A program made the translations under genes and the position numbers. Positions 38,801 to 49,787 of a stretch of 64,000 nucleotides of DNA are shown piece after piece; positions within the stretch are counted from its first letter, which is position 1, and each line of letters opens with the position of its first letter. The notes beneath the pieces were generated by a model that did not search any database, was not told where the DNA came from, and saw nothing but the letters and a program-made list of their open reading frames with translations. Origin of the DNA: Cytospora piceicola (lineage: Eukaryota; Ascomycota; Sordariomycetes; Diaporthales; Cytosporaceae); contig JALQBC010000042.1 in assembly GCA_023375675.1 (NCBI GenBank), forward strand, positions 186,001 through 250,000. The letters are read 5' to 3'.

Positions 38801-38950
38801 AGCTTAAATATAAATCTATAAAGGCTAAGTAAAGGGTTACCCGGCTTATTTATAGCGTCGAGCTATAAATTATTAAGCCTATAGAAATAAGGATCTTAAA
38901 AGGTTTACGATAAGATCGGATGGTTTTATAAGCGTAGGTTAATAAGAAAA
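35900..38950 (+). pseudogene. RIP-inactivated SNF2-family helicase/ATPase
   Basis: In a single plus-strand phase (codon starts at 1 mod 3), SNF2 motifs occur in the right order. Motif I is VGFGKT at 36862-36879. Motif Ia is PALVIISVNLIYN at 37102-37140, followed by a TAG that fits Trp. Motif II is IIID-K-H at 37474-37491, where GATAAGCAT is the RIP product expected from Asp-Glu-His. Motif V is TEGFNI-QQANNV at about 38641-38676. Motif VI is EQAQKKVYRQGQ at 38713-38748, followed by VNIVKLI. Spacing is 80 codons I to Ia, 207 I to II and 386 II to V. N-terminal to the ATPase are a Pro-rich PPAKQ repeat and a segment reading TASFYTDYGYILSFKP. Stops are frequent but all fit CAA, CAG or TGG. SNF2 proteins are DNA translocases that remodel chromatin or act in DNA repair; what this one did for the element is unknown. 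Confidence 0.78.
36231..36338. repeat. 15-bp coding minisatellite (PPAKQ)
   Basis: Six to seven copies of CCTCCCGCTAAACAA and variants, in frame with the SNF2-like gene. Some copies keep CAA (Gln) while others have TAA, so it records partial RIP copy by copy. Confidence 0.85.
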
Positions 38951-40251
38951 AAGAAAAGAAAGTAATAGTTCCGACGATACGTTCTTTTAAGGTAGCTTTC
39001 TTTCTTACTACTTATTTTCCTTATATTATTATTCTGTTCGGTTTATTTAGTTTTTCTTACTATCTTTTAGTTATATTCTTTTAAGCGGTATTAGTTTATA
39101 TAATATAAAGATAAAAGGAGGGCTATATATTAGCTTCGAGGTTTCGGCCTCGAAGGTAAAAGTACCTTTATACGAACGAAACAGTCGTATAAATCTTTCT
39201 ATATAGGTTTAGCTAAAAGGAAGGCGTAAAGTAGTACCGTTAAGAAAATATATATATAAACTAAGACGGCTTTATATAATTAAAAACGTATAAGTTTTTA
39301 ACTTAAACTTAAACTAACTATATATCGAGTAACTTTATATTAAGTATAGCTTATATTATTTAAATTAAATAAAAGATTAAACAGCTATTAATCTTTAAGC
39401 CTTAAGGTATATATTATTGTTTTATAACTAACGTTTCTGCTTAGTTAGTCGTAATATGGTATAGTGTATAGTATTTTTAAAGGATAAAGAAATCTGTTCT
39501 ATATCTCTATATATTTCTGTAAGGTATTATTACTCTACAGACTATATAAGAGAAGATCCGTTAGTTACCGATTATATTTAAAACCGCCGGTACTTTTAGT
39601 TAGCTTAAAACTCTTAAACTTTATATACTTATTCTCTTAAACCTAACCGGCTAAAAACTATAATACTTATCTAACGCTATTACTCGCTTACTTTATTAAT
39701 AAAATATCTAAAACCTAAGACTTAAATAAGACTAAAACTTTCTATAAGTATTACTTAGTTCCTTTTATATATATAAATACTTACAATACCTAGTCGGCTC
39801 CGGCCTTTATAAAGTCTTTTATAAAGCCTTTCCTGTAATAAACAACGTTTATAAGTTATTTAAAAAGCCTCGCGTACTAAGTATTAACGCCCTCGGTCTA
39901 GCTTTAAAGGATAACTAAAGTCGTGTTCGTACCTTTATCTTTAAAATATACTAAATACCCGCCTAAAATAAGCTAAGGCTATACCTTAAACGTAGATAAC
40001 ACGTTTAAATACAGATAACAAAAGTTAAAAAAAAGTACTATATATTTAACTAATAAGTCGGCGGTAGTATCGACTATACTATAATATATAGTCGTACCTG
40101 CTTTACGGCTATTAAGCTTACCGAGAGTAGTAAAGTTTACGATCGGTTGCTTTTTAATATCCCTCGAACTAGCTCTTCTAGCAGAATAGTATTATCGAAG
40201 CGTAAAAGGCTTACTATCGAGGAGGACAAAAAGGATAAGAACCGTTAGACG

Positions 40252-40338
40252 ACTAACGATAAAGATCGCTAAACTACTAACGATAAAGATCGCTAAACTA
40301 CTAACGATAAAGGCCGTTAAACTACTAATAATAAAGAG
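40252..40338. repeat. 24-bp tandem repeat (3.6 copies)
   Basis: ACTAACGATAAAGATCGCTA plus AACT, starting at 40252, 40276, 40300 and 40324. The last copy is partial and diverged. Confidence 0.85.
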
Positions 40339-40629
40339 TAAAGAGCAGTAAACAAACTAGTCCGCTAATTTAACAACCTACTATAAAACTTAAAACCAGA
40401 TAACTAAATAATTAACAATATAAAGGGTTACTATTATCGCTTTTATTACTTTAGCATTCCCCTTTTATCCCTTTTAAGCTTTTAATAAATAACCTTTAAA
40501 CAACAATTCCTAAGTCGTCTATATCGTATTCTAGCAGCTAGCTAATAGCTACTCTTCCCTCCGTTATATACCCGATGCCTCGTCTAATATTCCGGCCGAA
40601 TAAAGTATATAAAGCATCGTAGTCAGTAG

Positions 40630-40670
40630 TTAAGGTTAAAGGTTAAAGGTTAAAGGTTAAGGTTAAGGTC
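40630..40670. repeat. GGTTAAA/GGTTAA tract
   Basis: Five to six units of GGTTAA(A) followed by GGTCGA. This is the mirror image of the GACC(TTAACC)n tract at 8177-8197 near the left end, but it lies 1.7 kb from the right end instead of about 0.2 kb. Confidence 0.8.
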
Positions 40671-41857
40671 GAACATTTAAATTAATATAACCGGCTAATA
40701 AACCGGTTACTAAATTTAAAAGGCGAGCTTACTAACCGGCTATATCTGTATAGTTACTACCGTATTTAACAGCTATTATAGCTATTAGCTATTATTAACG
40801 GTCACTTAAAATAACTATTTCGGGACAGGCTATAGTTATATAACCTACGCTATTAGAATTTATATAAAGAGCCTATAGTGTTATCTAGCGCTATATATTT
40901 TTATTATTACCTTTTAATATATATAAAAGTTATATATCTAGGTTATTTAAACTCGTACCCCTATACTATATAACGCTCGAGTATCTACTTATACTAGCCT
41001 ACTTATTCGTTCTTACTTTACAGGCCGTCTTTAAGGCCTACCCTAGCTACGATATATATCTCCGCTCCGTCTATACCTAAACTGTATGGCCGTTTAACGT
41101 ATCGCGCTATCTAGCGATAGTGTTTAATATATAAGGCGTATATTTTATAGGTGTATCGAGATAAATCGCTATCTCTATTACTAACGAATACCTTTAAACT
41201 AGACTTAAACCTAAACCTAAACTAGAAAACTAACTAACTATTAACTCGATAAGCTAACAAAACCGAAAAGCGAAGTAAGAATAAGAACCTCGAATAAAAA
41301 TAAGATAAAAACCCCCGAACCGAAAAGAATAAATTAAGATTTATAATATTAAAAGTAAGGGTCTTTTATAATTTACCTCTTAATTAAGAGTAAAGGTCTT
41401 CTATAATATACCCTTTAACGTTAATATACCGCTACCTAAACAATATTACAACTAAGCCTTCGGGCTTAAAAATTTAAAGCTCTTCTAAAACGATACGATA
41501 CCTACGCCTATACTTAAGGTTACGCTTCTCTTCTTACTATTTTTATCTCTTTTACCAATATACTTTATCTTATAAAATATATATTATTTTATATATATAC
41601 CGTACTTAATATAATATAGTTTAAATAACCGTATATAATATTAAATTAAAACCGCTCGGCTACTAAGGCGATAGTCGTCTCTCTTTTTAATAGTATAAAT
41701 AAAGATATTATAATACCTTCGATTATATAACGCCTTTTAAGCGGATATCGCTTTTATCGCTCTTTCAATCAGCTATTACAGCTATTATAGCTATTATAGC
41801 TAAATTAGTCCTAGGGAAAGGTGCTATAGGTAGCTTAACTAGTCACGTGTTCTGTAG

Positions 41858-41985
41858 CGGACCGACCGTAAAAGGCATCGTAGCTATCGTAAATCTTCCG
41901 GGGCAGACCGACCGTAAAGGCATCGTAGCTATTATAGATCTTCCGGGGCGGACCGACCGTAAAGGCATCGTAGCTATTACCTAAA
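41858..41985. repeat. 45-bp tandem repeat (three copies)
   Basis: ACCGACCGTAAAGGCATCGT starts at 41861, 41907 and 41952, each followed by AGCTAT and, after the first two copies, CTTCCGGGGC. A fourth short echo (ACCGACCGTAAG) is at about 42104. The CCGGGGC core resembles the clusters at 16.3 and 32.1 kb. Confidence 0.85.
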
Positions 41986-42279
41986 CAGTTACTACCTAAG
42001 TAGTTACGTGTTCCGCGGCGGACCGAGTGTACGATATACTCTTTCCGTACAGCCTTTCCTACTCGGTATAGCCTAAGCCGACTATAGCGAACCGACCGTA
42101 AGATAAACTATAAATATACTACCGACACGGCTACGGTTAGATGAACAGAGGACTATTAGGCGTAATAGAAGCTAGACGATCAGGACTCGAAAGCCGAAGG
42201 TCGAAGGTCGAGGTCGAGATAGAGACAGTGATAGCTACGATTAGGACTCGAAGACTATGAGTCGAAGGCTCGAAGGTAA

Positions 42280-42398
42280 ACTCCAGAGACAAAGTTTCAA
42301 CTCACGATACATATATCACACCCGAGATACACTCTAAAAACAGGTTTCAAACTCGAAAATACACTCCAAAAATAGTGTCTCAGGAGTCAAGACCTGCC
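42280..42398 (-). repeat. Right terminal inverted repeat (119 bp)
   Basis: Its reverse complement matches 7967-8085 over the whole length: GGCAGGTCTTGACTCCTGAG at the outer edge, TGTATCGTGAGTTGAAACTT inside. Compared with the left copy it carries more C-to-T and G-to-A changes (for example TGTATT against TGCATT), as expected if RIP hit this copy harder. Confidence 0.85.
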
Positions 42399-44297
42399 GA
42401 AAATGGGAAAAAATCGCTCTCGGTTAACAAGGGGGCGCCTGATGGGACCGAAATACCCGGTAATGTGCCCCACAAGAAACCAGTTGCATACAGATTCTTG
42501 AAGCAGAGTGAGCAGAGTGAGCAGCATGAACAACGGGAGCCTCTCTGGACAAGAACCTGGGGCAACGGACCTGGTGATCGTGACACTACAGATCCCTGGA
42601 CAAGAAATCGGGATGGCGGACCAAGATACCGAGTTGTCATTGCGAGGGATGATCCGGATGACGATGTAAGGCAGCTTTCAGAGAACCCGGAAGAGCGTAC
42701 CGGGGCGCCGCCGAGGACTGAGAAACAACCGGATACCAGAAAGAAGGAAGAGTACTGGAAGGACTGTGTGGAAGACTGGAAACAGCTTGGTACCTACGCC
42801 ACATTCCAAAAGAACGTAGAGCCGTATCTCCCTGCAAAACCAAAACCACCTAAACGAAGGGCCGGGAGCGTCAACCAGGATGACTGCACCTCCAGCGACT
42901 CGAAAGATCCTGAGAGCGAGCAGGACGACCTGGATCAGGACATCGAGCTCCCTTCCTGGGTTTCTCGCATTTCAGGGGCCTCGTTTGCCCTCTTTCGCCT
43001 TCCTGGCATGAACAAAGGTGGCAGGATTGGAAGACAGAACGCGGACCCTTTGGTGGGCTCACCACAGGAAGGACATAAGAACTACAGCGCTGCGCAGGAT
43101 ACCAAGGTTGACTTGCGCTCCGACCGCCGCTTGAGATTCCGAAAACGGCCGGGTTCCCGCCAAGATCCAGCTCCAGGTCACTGCAGTCTCTATACGGAAG
43201 GGTTCATCTTGACCGAGGTCGACACAGTAGCTGAGCCAGCAAGGTTGGGAGGTATCCCCAAGACATGGACACAGATCGCGGGATGGAATGATGCTGTCGA
43301 TGGCGAGGGCGGACCACCTGCAGAATTCTGGAGGACTCTTGTCGCCGACAGAGGCAAGGATAACCGAAATCCTCCGTATTACTATGCTACTGCATGTAAA
43401 GAATCTGTTAGGAAAGGTGGCCTTCAAGGAGGCTCTGTTGACACAGGCGCCTTGATCAGCAGTGAGAGGAACTCAATAATAGCTGAGTTCTGCAGGCGGG
43501 TACAGGCTGTCATATGGAACCGTCGCCTGATCCGAACCAGAGGTCCTTCCAAGATCCTCGGGCTGGCTGGCGAAAACGTGCAGAAGGGCGACCATGTCTG
43601 CATCATCTCTGGCTGTACCGTCCCAGTCATTCTCCGGCAGCACAAGAAGGTCGAAGGAGACCTGGAGAAGGAACGGATGCAAGACTCTATAGAATCGATG
43701 AAAACTGCATTGTCAATATGCGAAGAAGCCTGCTTCCGCAAGGTCCGCTATCGGAAGCGATTGATGATGGAGCGCGAAAGGGGCCCTGAAATGGAGGAAC
43801 TCTGGAAACAAGAGGTGCAAGCGGAGATGCAAGCGGTCAACAAGCAGATGAGAGAATGGAGAGACCAGGAGAAGCTGGCCGTCACAGAAAAACAAAGGCG
43901 GGACGAGGAGCAGAAAACAAGGAAGAATGACGCGGAACGGCGTTCGAAAAACGCAAGGGCGAAGCGACGAAAGGCCGAAAACGCTGGCAAGACACACAAG
44001 CCAGGGAGGTCTGAAACCATGCCTGTCACGGGGTCGGGCCCCATGACCGGGCATCAAACGACGCTGGACGACGACGACGATGACGAAGATGCGCCCGAGG
44101 CCAAGAGCAAAGAGCAGGAAGAGAAGGAGGAAGAAGAGAGGAAGAGACAGGAAATGAAGGACAAGGCGAGGGAAGAGGATCCGAAGAAGTGGTACAAATT
44201 CATAGGTGAGGCATACATACACGGCATGATGGACGGAGAGGCTGTTCGGGTTCAGTTTATGGACGGGATTCCGATGCGTATGTTCGAGATCCGGTAG
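42399..44297 (+). pseudogene. HET-gene C-terminal half, separated from its N-terminus
   Basis: An open frame runs out of the right TIR (from a GTG at 42375) to the stop at 44297, with normal composition. Counting from 42375 (640 codons), it holds the C-terminal landmarks of large HET proteins: ELPSWVSRISGASFALF (191-207), NADPLVG (222-228), FWRTLVADRG (318-327), RVQAVIWNRRL (375-385), a Lys/Glu-rich coiled-coil segment (430-605) and YKFIGEAYIHGMMDGEA (607-623). There is no HET core, and the first in-frame ATG is 43008 (Met212), inside the conserved region. The N-terminal half is at 6387-7955 on the same strand. Whether it is still transcribed from the element's edge cannot be judged. Confidence 0.82.
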
Positions 44298-47200
44298 AGT
44301 AGTTTTGCGAGTAAAAAAGTTGATATTAGCAGTTCAAGTACAGGTTGCTATAACCAACATCAGGAATACACATGAGAGGATCTCTGGAAATCTGAAGAGG
44401 GGTGACCTGCATCATAGAAAGCCACGACAGGAATTCCCCGGGGGATATCTACCTAAGGGGAGGTGATTTACTAGGTGCTATGCTGTAGGCCTCGGGATCT
44501 AGACTGCAATTCCGCACATATCTTACCTTATTTAGTCTTGCCCCTACGACCATGGGTTGCAAACCGCCCAGCCTGTTTTCGACTCCTGTTCCAATTGTTA
44601 CATGCCTAGGTATCTAGAAACACTCCACCTATCCCAGAAAGACAGGGCAACAAAGGTCGTGGACGACAACCATACCTTTACTGCGATAGAGAGGGTACTA
44701 TGCTCCCAGTGAAATTGTGCCACAACTCCACATCATGGATATTAAGTGATCTTCTTTGAAGCACCATCCACAGTATCATGTCCATTTTGTTTGAGTTGCC
44801 CTCCAGCAACTCGTCCGGCAACTCTTGCGAGAAACGAATCGGCCCCCACCCACCGGGATATCATAGACGTCACAGGATACCGCACTCTGGTATCCTCTGT
44901 GGGTTCGTTCAGACACAATCCCTAAGGAAGCACCTCAGTCGACATGGAGACAGTATAATGAGGATCCAGCCGAGCAAAAGGTTTTCGGTAGAGGATGTGC
45001 GAGTTAGGGGCCAGAGTGTCCGGACAGCGCCACACTGCTATATCCGTATTGCTCGCGGAATGAAGCATGGCAGGCGACTTTCATCAAGCTAGCCGGTCCA
45101 TCTTGCTCCCAAGACAGAGGTACCCTCTCCTGGCCGTCTTCGTTGGCTCTTACTGAACAAGCACACCATGCCTACTCGGAGGAGCCCGCCATGTGGGAAT
45201 CAAGAGGTAGGAGTTGGGGTCCACGTCTACACACCCGGTCAAACAGACCAAGAGATGAGCGAAGGAGAATGGGGACTCCCGCCTTGTCATCAGTGAGGCT
45301 TGCTTCCAGTCCTTCGGGGCATTCCGTAGCCGGCGCGCTACACCCCCGTCCCCTCCTCAGGTTTGCATGTAGTCCCAGATAGCTCTGCTTGCGCGCAGAT
45401 ATCCTGTTCAAATGCCAATTGGACGTTGACTCGTCTTCCTTGCGCGCCAAAGCGCTCAGCACCTCTCTCCTCTGGTCTCTTCGCTCCCAGAAACAGTCCC
45501 CCTCCCCCACCCAACGGGAAAACTGGCAGGTGTTGCGAGCAAATGGGAACCGTAGCCTTCCCCCGTTCGACCGCCCGTGCCGCTCCGATATCAAGTCAGG
45601 GCCCCATATCCAAACAGACCACACACCAAGGCTCATATCTCAGCACGTCTCATGAAACGGAGGGGGCTCTCCGACAGCCCCTGACAGCACCATGTCCTAT
45701 CGCAAAGATTTCCCAGTGGCGAGTAGGCTGTCGGGTTGAGGCCGCGAAATGGATCAGGAAGTAAGTCCGGCAAGCGTGTTGACGGTGTGTGGTGGTTGGC
45801 CAGTCAGTAAGTAGAAACCTGGACATGATCAAGTCTGTCACGGGCAATAACAGGTATCTTTGCTATAGCTAGAGCGTTGTTAAGAAAAAAAAGAAAGATA
45901 GAAACAGAACAGAAACCCAAGCAGGGTACGCAGAGATGCCAAAAGGGAAATACTGATCGCTCTGTGGGTGTGTGTGAGAGAGAGAGTGTGTGAATGTAAC
46001 ATTACACCTGTAGTCTGGACAGGTCAGCCGCTCACTCAGGAGACCCCCCCCCCTCCGGGAAAAAAACAATCCCCCGGGCACCGGGCAGCATGGTTGTGTG
46101 GGTACAAAGTAGTGTCGTCTTGCAGATCAGATCCGGCCGAAAAAAACACGAAAACCTGCAAGGGCAAGGGGAGGGGAGGATCCATTCGCTCGCTTGCTGC
46201 TGCAACTTAATCCCCCGATCCCAGATTCGCGAGAGGTTTCATCAAAGTTTTGAACGGGCCGAGCCAGGCGAGAAGAGGGTGTGGGGGGGGGGAGGTCGGA
46301 CTTTCGCCAGCCCCTGTCCTACCTTATTCCCCGCCGTGAAGGGAAAAGGGCTGCCCAGTGAGATCCAAGAGATGAGAGTGAACCATTGCATGGAAGAGGC
46401 GCATAGGTGCATACGTACATATGCAAGGCAGGCAGGCGAGACTGGGATCCGGCCCCCTCCCTCCACCCATCCACCCCTCTCTCATGGGAAACGGGTGGTG
46501 CTGCAGCTTGCATATACATGTATGTACTGTACACACACACACACACTCCCTCTCTCTCTCTTACTCACTAGCATATGATTGGGGCGCCTTCCCCTGGCAC
46601 CAGCCAGGTACGTGCGAGGAGGTAGGGGTGGCAAGAGAATACTAGTGTACCGGTACAGCTGACCCAGAAGATAGAGCCTTGCAGATCCACCTCGATGTAC
46701 TGTGACTTCCAAGGTTTCCCAGATTTATGAATTTGAGGCGTGGGGGTCGGATCCAGGAGCCTTGTGGGTATTCCGTTTTGTACATTACCGGCCGTGGTGG
46801 AGTGATACCTCTTCTGGAGTGAGACCAGAGATGGACGGGGGGCGTTGCTATAGTCTGTAATCGGCGTCTGTCAACCATCGGTATGAAGCACTATATGCAC
46901 TATGCACTATATACCAAGTGTCTCTCATGTAAGCGACTTTGGTCATGGACAACCATATTGTTTCGGCGGCGTTCATTATTAAGCCTCACCTGACCGAAAA
47001 CATGGCTGAATGCGGTTACCGAAGTCGCAAGGGCGTTGCTCGCTCCATCTCATTCTGCTGCTGAGGAAAGGGGGCCTCTATAGGATCAGCAGTCTTGCAC
47101 AGGATTCGTTTGCGACTCGAGGCGACAGCCAAGCAGGCACACCGCGAGCCCTGTGGGTGAGCTCCCCCCCCCCCTGGACATTCGGGCTTCGGACTCCTGA

Positions 47201-48499
47201 CCAGCAGGATGTCCTTGGTGTCTCCGTCCGTCCTTGCGGCTCTTTCCGGACAGGTCTAGGACGGGGTCTTCATTACAAGATTTTCACCAAAGTCCATACA
47301 CAGGAGCACTGTAGCTCATTCCTAGCGAAACCGGGTGTGCCCGATTCATGCCCATCTTGCGAATAGGACTCTCTGCATTTCACGGTCACCGACAGTGGAA
47401 AGGATTCCCAGTCGGGCAGTCGGAAGAAGAGCGTGGCCTCACGACACACTGGAGAGGAGTGCCCACGGAATTGATGGCTCATCGCCGCGTTTTCGAGACT
47501 CGGGAATTCTTCTGAGAGGGGAGGCCCTGGTGAGACCGGTGAGCAGAGTGCGAGCCACGGCTTGTCTCTGGTGACCAGGTGACATACCACCCTCCCTTAT
47601 TGCCCCAGGAAATACTCTTGACTCCAGGGCTCGTTGAAGGGGGTGTGGCATCTTTCGGCATTGTTTCTGATGGGATTCTCCAGTCCGAATGGCAAGACAG
47701 ATCGGATCTGTAAATATGGATTTGTGTCGGGGGGTCCTTGTGGATCATGTCATCGCGCGTGCGCGCCAAAAAAAATAATAAAGTCAGGTTCGTTTGCTGG
47801 CCAGAGCGCTTGGGAGCGACCGGTGTGAGATTTCGTTTGTGATGTGTCAGAAAACCACAAGCGAGTGGATTCCTGGCTTGGGTTCCTGGGGGTTGGGAAA
47901 AGGCGCCGGGGTGCTTGACAGGAAAAGTAAGTATCTTGCATGTGTAAGTATGTAGTGTACACACCAAGTCATCCGTTACTGTATGTAACGTACCTACTCA
48001 TGCATGGAGGCGCATCAGCCAGCCCAGTTTTGACGACGCTTCAAGTCTCGGCCCAGCGGCTCTTGGACTTCTCCAGCAGAAGAATCATCGATGAGGCGGC
48101 TCCATGCCAAATCTTTTGAGGGATGGCCGCACCCCGGTGGCCAGGCAATAGCAACGCAGCGGTCCGGATCTGGCATGAGATCTGGTGTCGTGTCGCTCTG
48201 GCGTGGGGGGGATCTGGCAGAGCTGCGTTGAAGCTGGTTGGTTTGCCATCCACACACAGTAGATAATGTGGAATCCGTTCATCGGCAAACTGGGGAACCA
48301 GTAGGGCACTTTTCCCCCCGGTGCCATCCCTGTGGTTGTGGTTGTTTTTGAGAGGGTGTAGTTGTGCGACAGACAAGATCGGCCTTGGGTTCCAAAACGG
48401 CCTTGTCCTTGCGAAGGCCGGAGCCGGGAACAGTACAAATAAGAAATAAAAAAAAGGCCAGGGGCGAAAGGAACCTGCCGAAGATCGACAGCAACCAGG

Positions 48500-48570
48500 A
48501 CAGGGCAGAGCAGGGCAGGGCAGGACAGGGCAGAGCAGGGCAGGGCAGGGCCGGGGCCAGGGCCGGGGCC
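48500..48570. repeat. GGGCA-type simple repeat
   Basis: About twelve units of CAGGG/CAGAG passing into GGGGCCAGGGCC. Its translation produces Pro-Ala-Leu-Pro-Cys or Gly-Gln-Gly repeats in apparent frames. Confidence 0.85.
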
Positions 48571-49389
48571 AAGCTGCAGCTCGATCTCCTCGCTTTCCCA
48601 TTCCTTGCGGTTGTGGCTGGCTGCAAGAGTCGGGTGGCCGCAGAATAGGCGGCCAGGCCTCTTCTTTCAGGGCCCCTGGGGTCGGGTCGTCTCCTCCTCC
48701 CCACCCCCCCTTCCAATACCAGGTGCTACCTAGGTAGGTTTGGGGCTGCCGATGTGACAGGCCAGGATTTCCCAGATAGATAGAAATCAATCGAGTACAC
48801 TGTCCACCAAGGGTGTCACCTGAATTGGTCCGGGAATGGATGATGTCAATTTCTTCAGTGTCGTGGGTTCCTTTCGCCTCGAATGTATTGTAGTAGGTAC
48901 CTACTGTGTAGGTAAGTAAAGTAGTGCATGCAGCAGCGCCTGTATACTAGGGCTAGGTACAGTACCACAGTACGTACCATACTCAGATTCGTGTACCTAT
49001 ACCAGTACGTGCGTCGGTGGTCGTGAACCTTGAACAGTGGGCCACTTCAGAGTCACTGGCCTCCGGAATACCCGATGATTGATTGAGAAAGTGGTGCGAA
49101 GCTCATGTTGAACCAGAGGCCATTGTTTCAATGTGTTTTCATTTGGCAAATCAGTGGTTTGATGGATGGCATGTCGTCAAAAATAGCATGCCGAGCACCC
49201 GCGCCTTGAAGAACAATGTCTTTGTCTTTTTCGGTACCCGAGGCCGAGCTGCGGCCTTGCCTCAGCTGCGTTAGCTCCCGCTGGGCAACAACCGACGGCT
49301 GCCTGGCTGTTGCTGCTGCTGTTGGCGGTTGGACGGTTGGCACTTTCCCCCACAGCCTTGCAGCCTTGCTGGGGGGTCCCAAGGAAGTA

Positions 49390-49465
49390 ACGAGCTACCT
49401 CCTAAGTAAGTAGTTTTACCTAGGTAAGTACCTACCTAGGTGAGTACTTACTTAAGTAGGTAGGC
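49390..49465. repeat. Cluster of TAGGTACCTA/ACCTAGGT palindromes
   Basis: Overlapping copies of ACCTAGGT, AAGTACCTACCTAGGT and CTTAAGTAGGTAGG within about 75 bases. Similar elements recur at 48.89-49.00, 49.59-49.60 and 54.82-54.84 kb. Function unknown. Confidence 0.7.
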
Positions 49466-49754
49466 ATGGACACCAGACCCATGTCTCCTCTCTCTCTTTC
49501 CTCTTCAAGCCTGTCTCGATGTCAGTGAATCTCCCCAGAGGTGCCCACAGAGGCTGTTTCGAATTGTACATAGACCTGAACATTCCCTAGGTACCTAGGT
49601 AGTCACTAACGGTGGTCAACCATTGTATTTTCCAGGGCATTCAATCTATTTCTAACATACTCCCCTCTGTTTGTCGAAAGATGCCCCCCCCCCCTGGAGC
49701 CACACACACACACACACACACAAACACACAGACACTCAACCCCCCATCGCCATC

Positions 49755-49787
49755 CCGCCTCGCCTCGCCTCGCCTCGCCTCGCCTCA
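49755..49787. repeat. CGCCT pentamer array
   Basis: Six to seven tandem CGCCT units just downstream of a CA-dinucleotide run at 49.70-49.73 kb. Confidence 0.85.

Larger units (their letters stand above)
38950..42279. other. Right end of the element: repeats, no gene resolved
   Basis: Contains a 24-bp array at 40252-40338, a GGTTAAA tract at 40630-40670, a 45-bp array at 41858-41985, and GGTCGAAGGTCGAGG-like sequence next to the TIR. I found no readable frame. Confidence 0.5.
7967..42398. mobile_element. Giant TIR-bounded, RIP-silenced element (34.4 kb)
   Basis: The whole interval is depleted of CpA and TpG and enriched in TpA, while CpG is kept. For example, 33001-33060 has 12 TpA, one TpG and no CpA. 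Frames longer than about 60 codons with a start are essentially absent from 8.7 to 42.37 kb. The block starts and ends in a 119-bp inverted repeat and splits one HET gene into two collinear halves, which is how an inserted element looks. It contains decayed genes on both strands, including an SNF2-like helicase. I find no reverse-transcriptase YxDD box and no LTR pair, so a nest of retrotransposons is not favoured, though nested insertions inside cannot be excluded. The target-site duplication was not resolved by eye. RIP of repeats longer than a few hundred base pairs is established for Sordariomycetes; that this block was once multicopy is inferred from it. Confidence 0.8.

Noticed and set aside
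7967..42398. Island as a nest of LTR retrotransposons
   Set aside because: No LTR pair, no YxDD reverse-transcriptase box or integrase pattern was seen, genes lie on both strands, and the outer edges form an inverted, not direct, repeat.
7967..42398. Island as a Starship with a DUF3435 captain
   Set aside because: No tyrosine-recombinase captain text was recognised at either end. The left-end gene points outward, whereas a captain reads inward, and a 119-bp TIR is not typical. Not fully excluded because RIP hides sequence.
48041..48790. 249-codon minus-strand frame
   Set aside because: Its body is the translation of a GGGCA simple repeat (Pro/Ala/Cys/Leu runs). There is no domain, and overlapping frames of similar quality exist on both strands.
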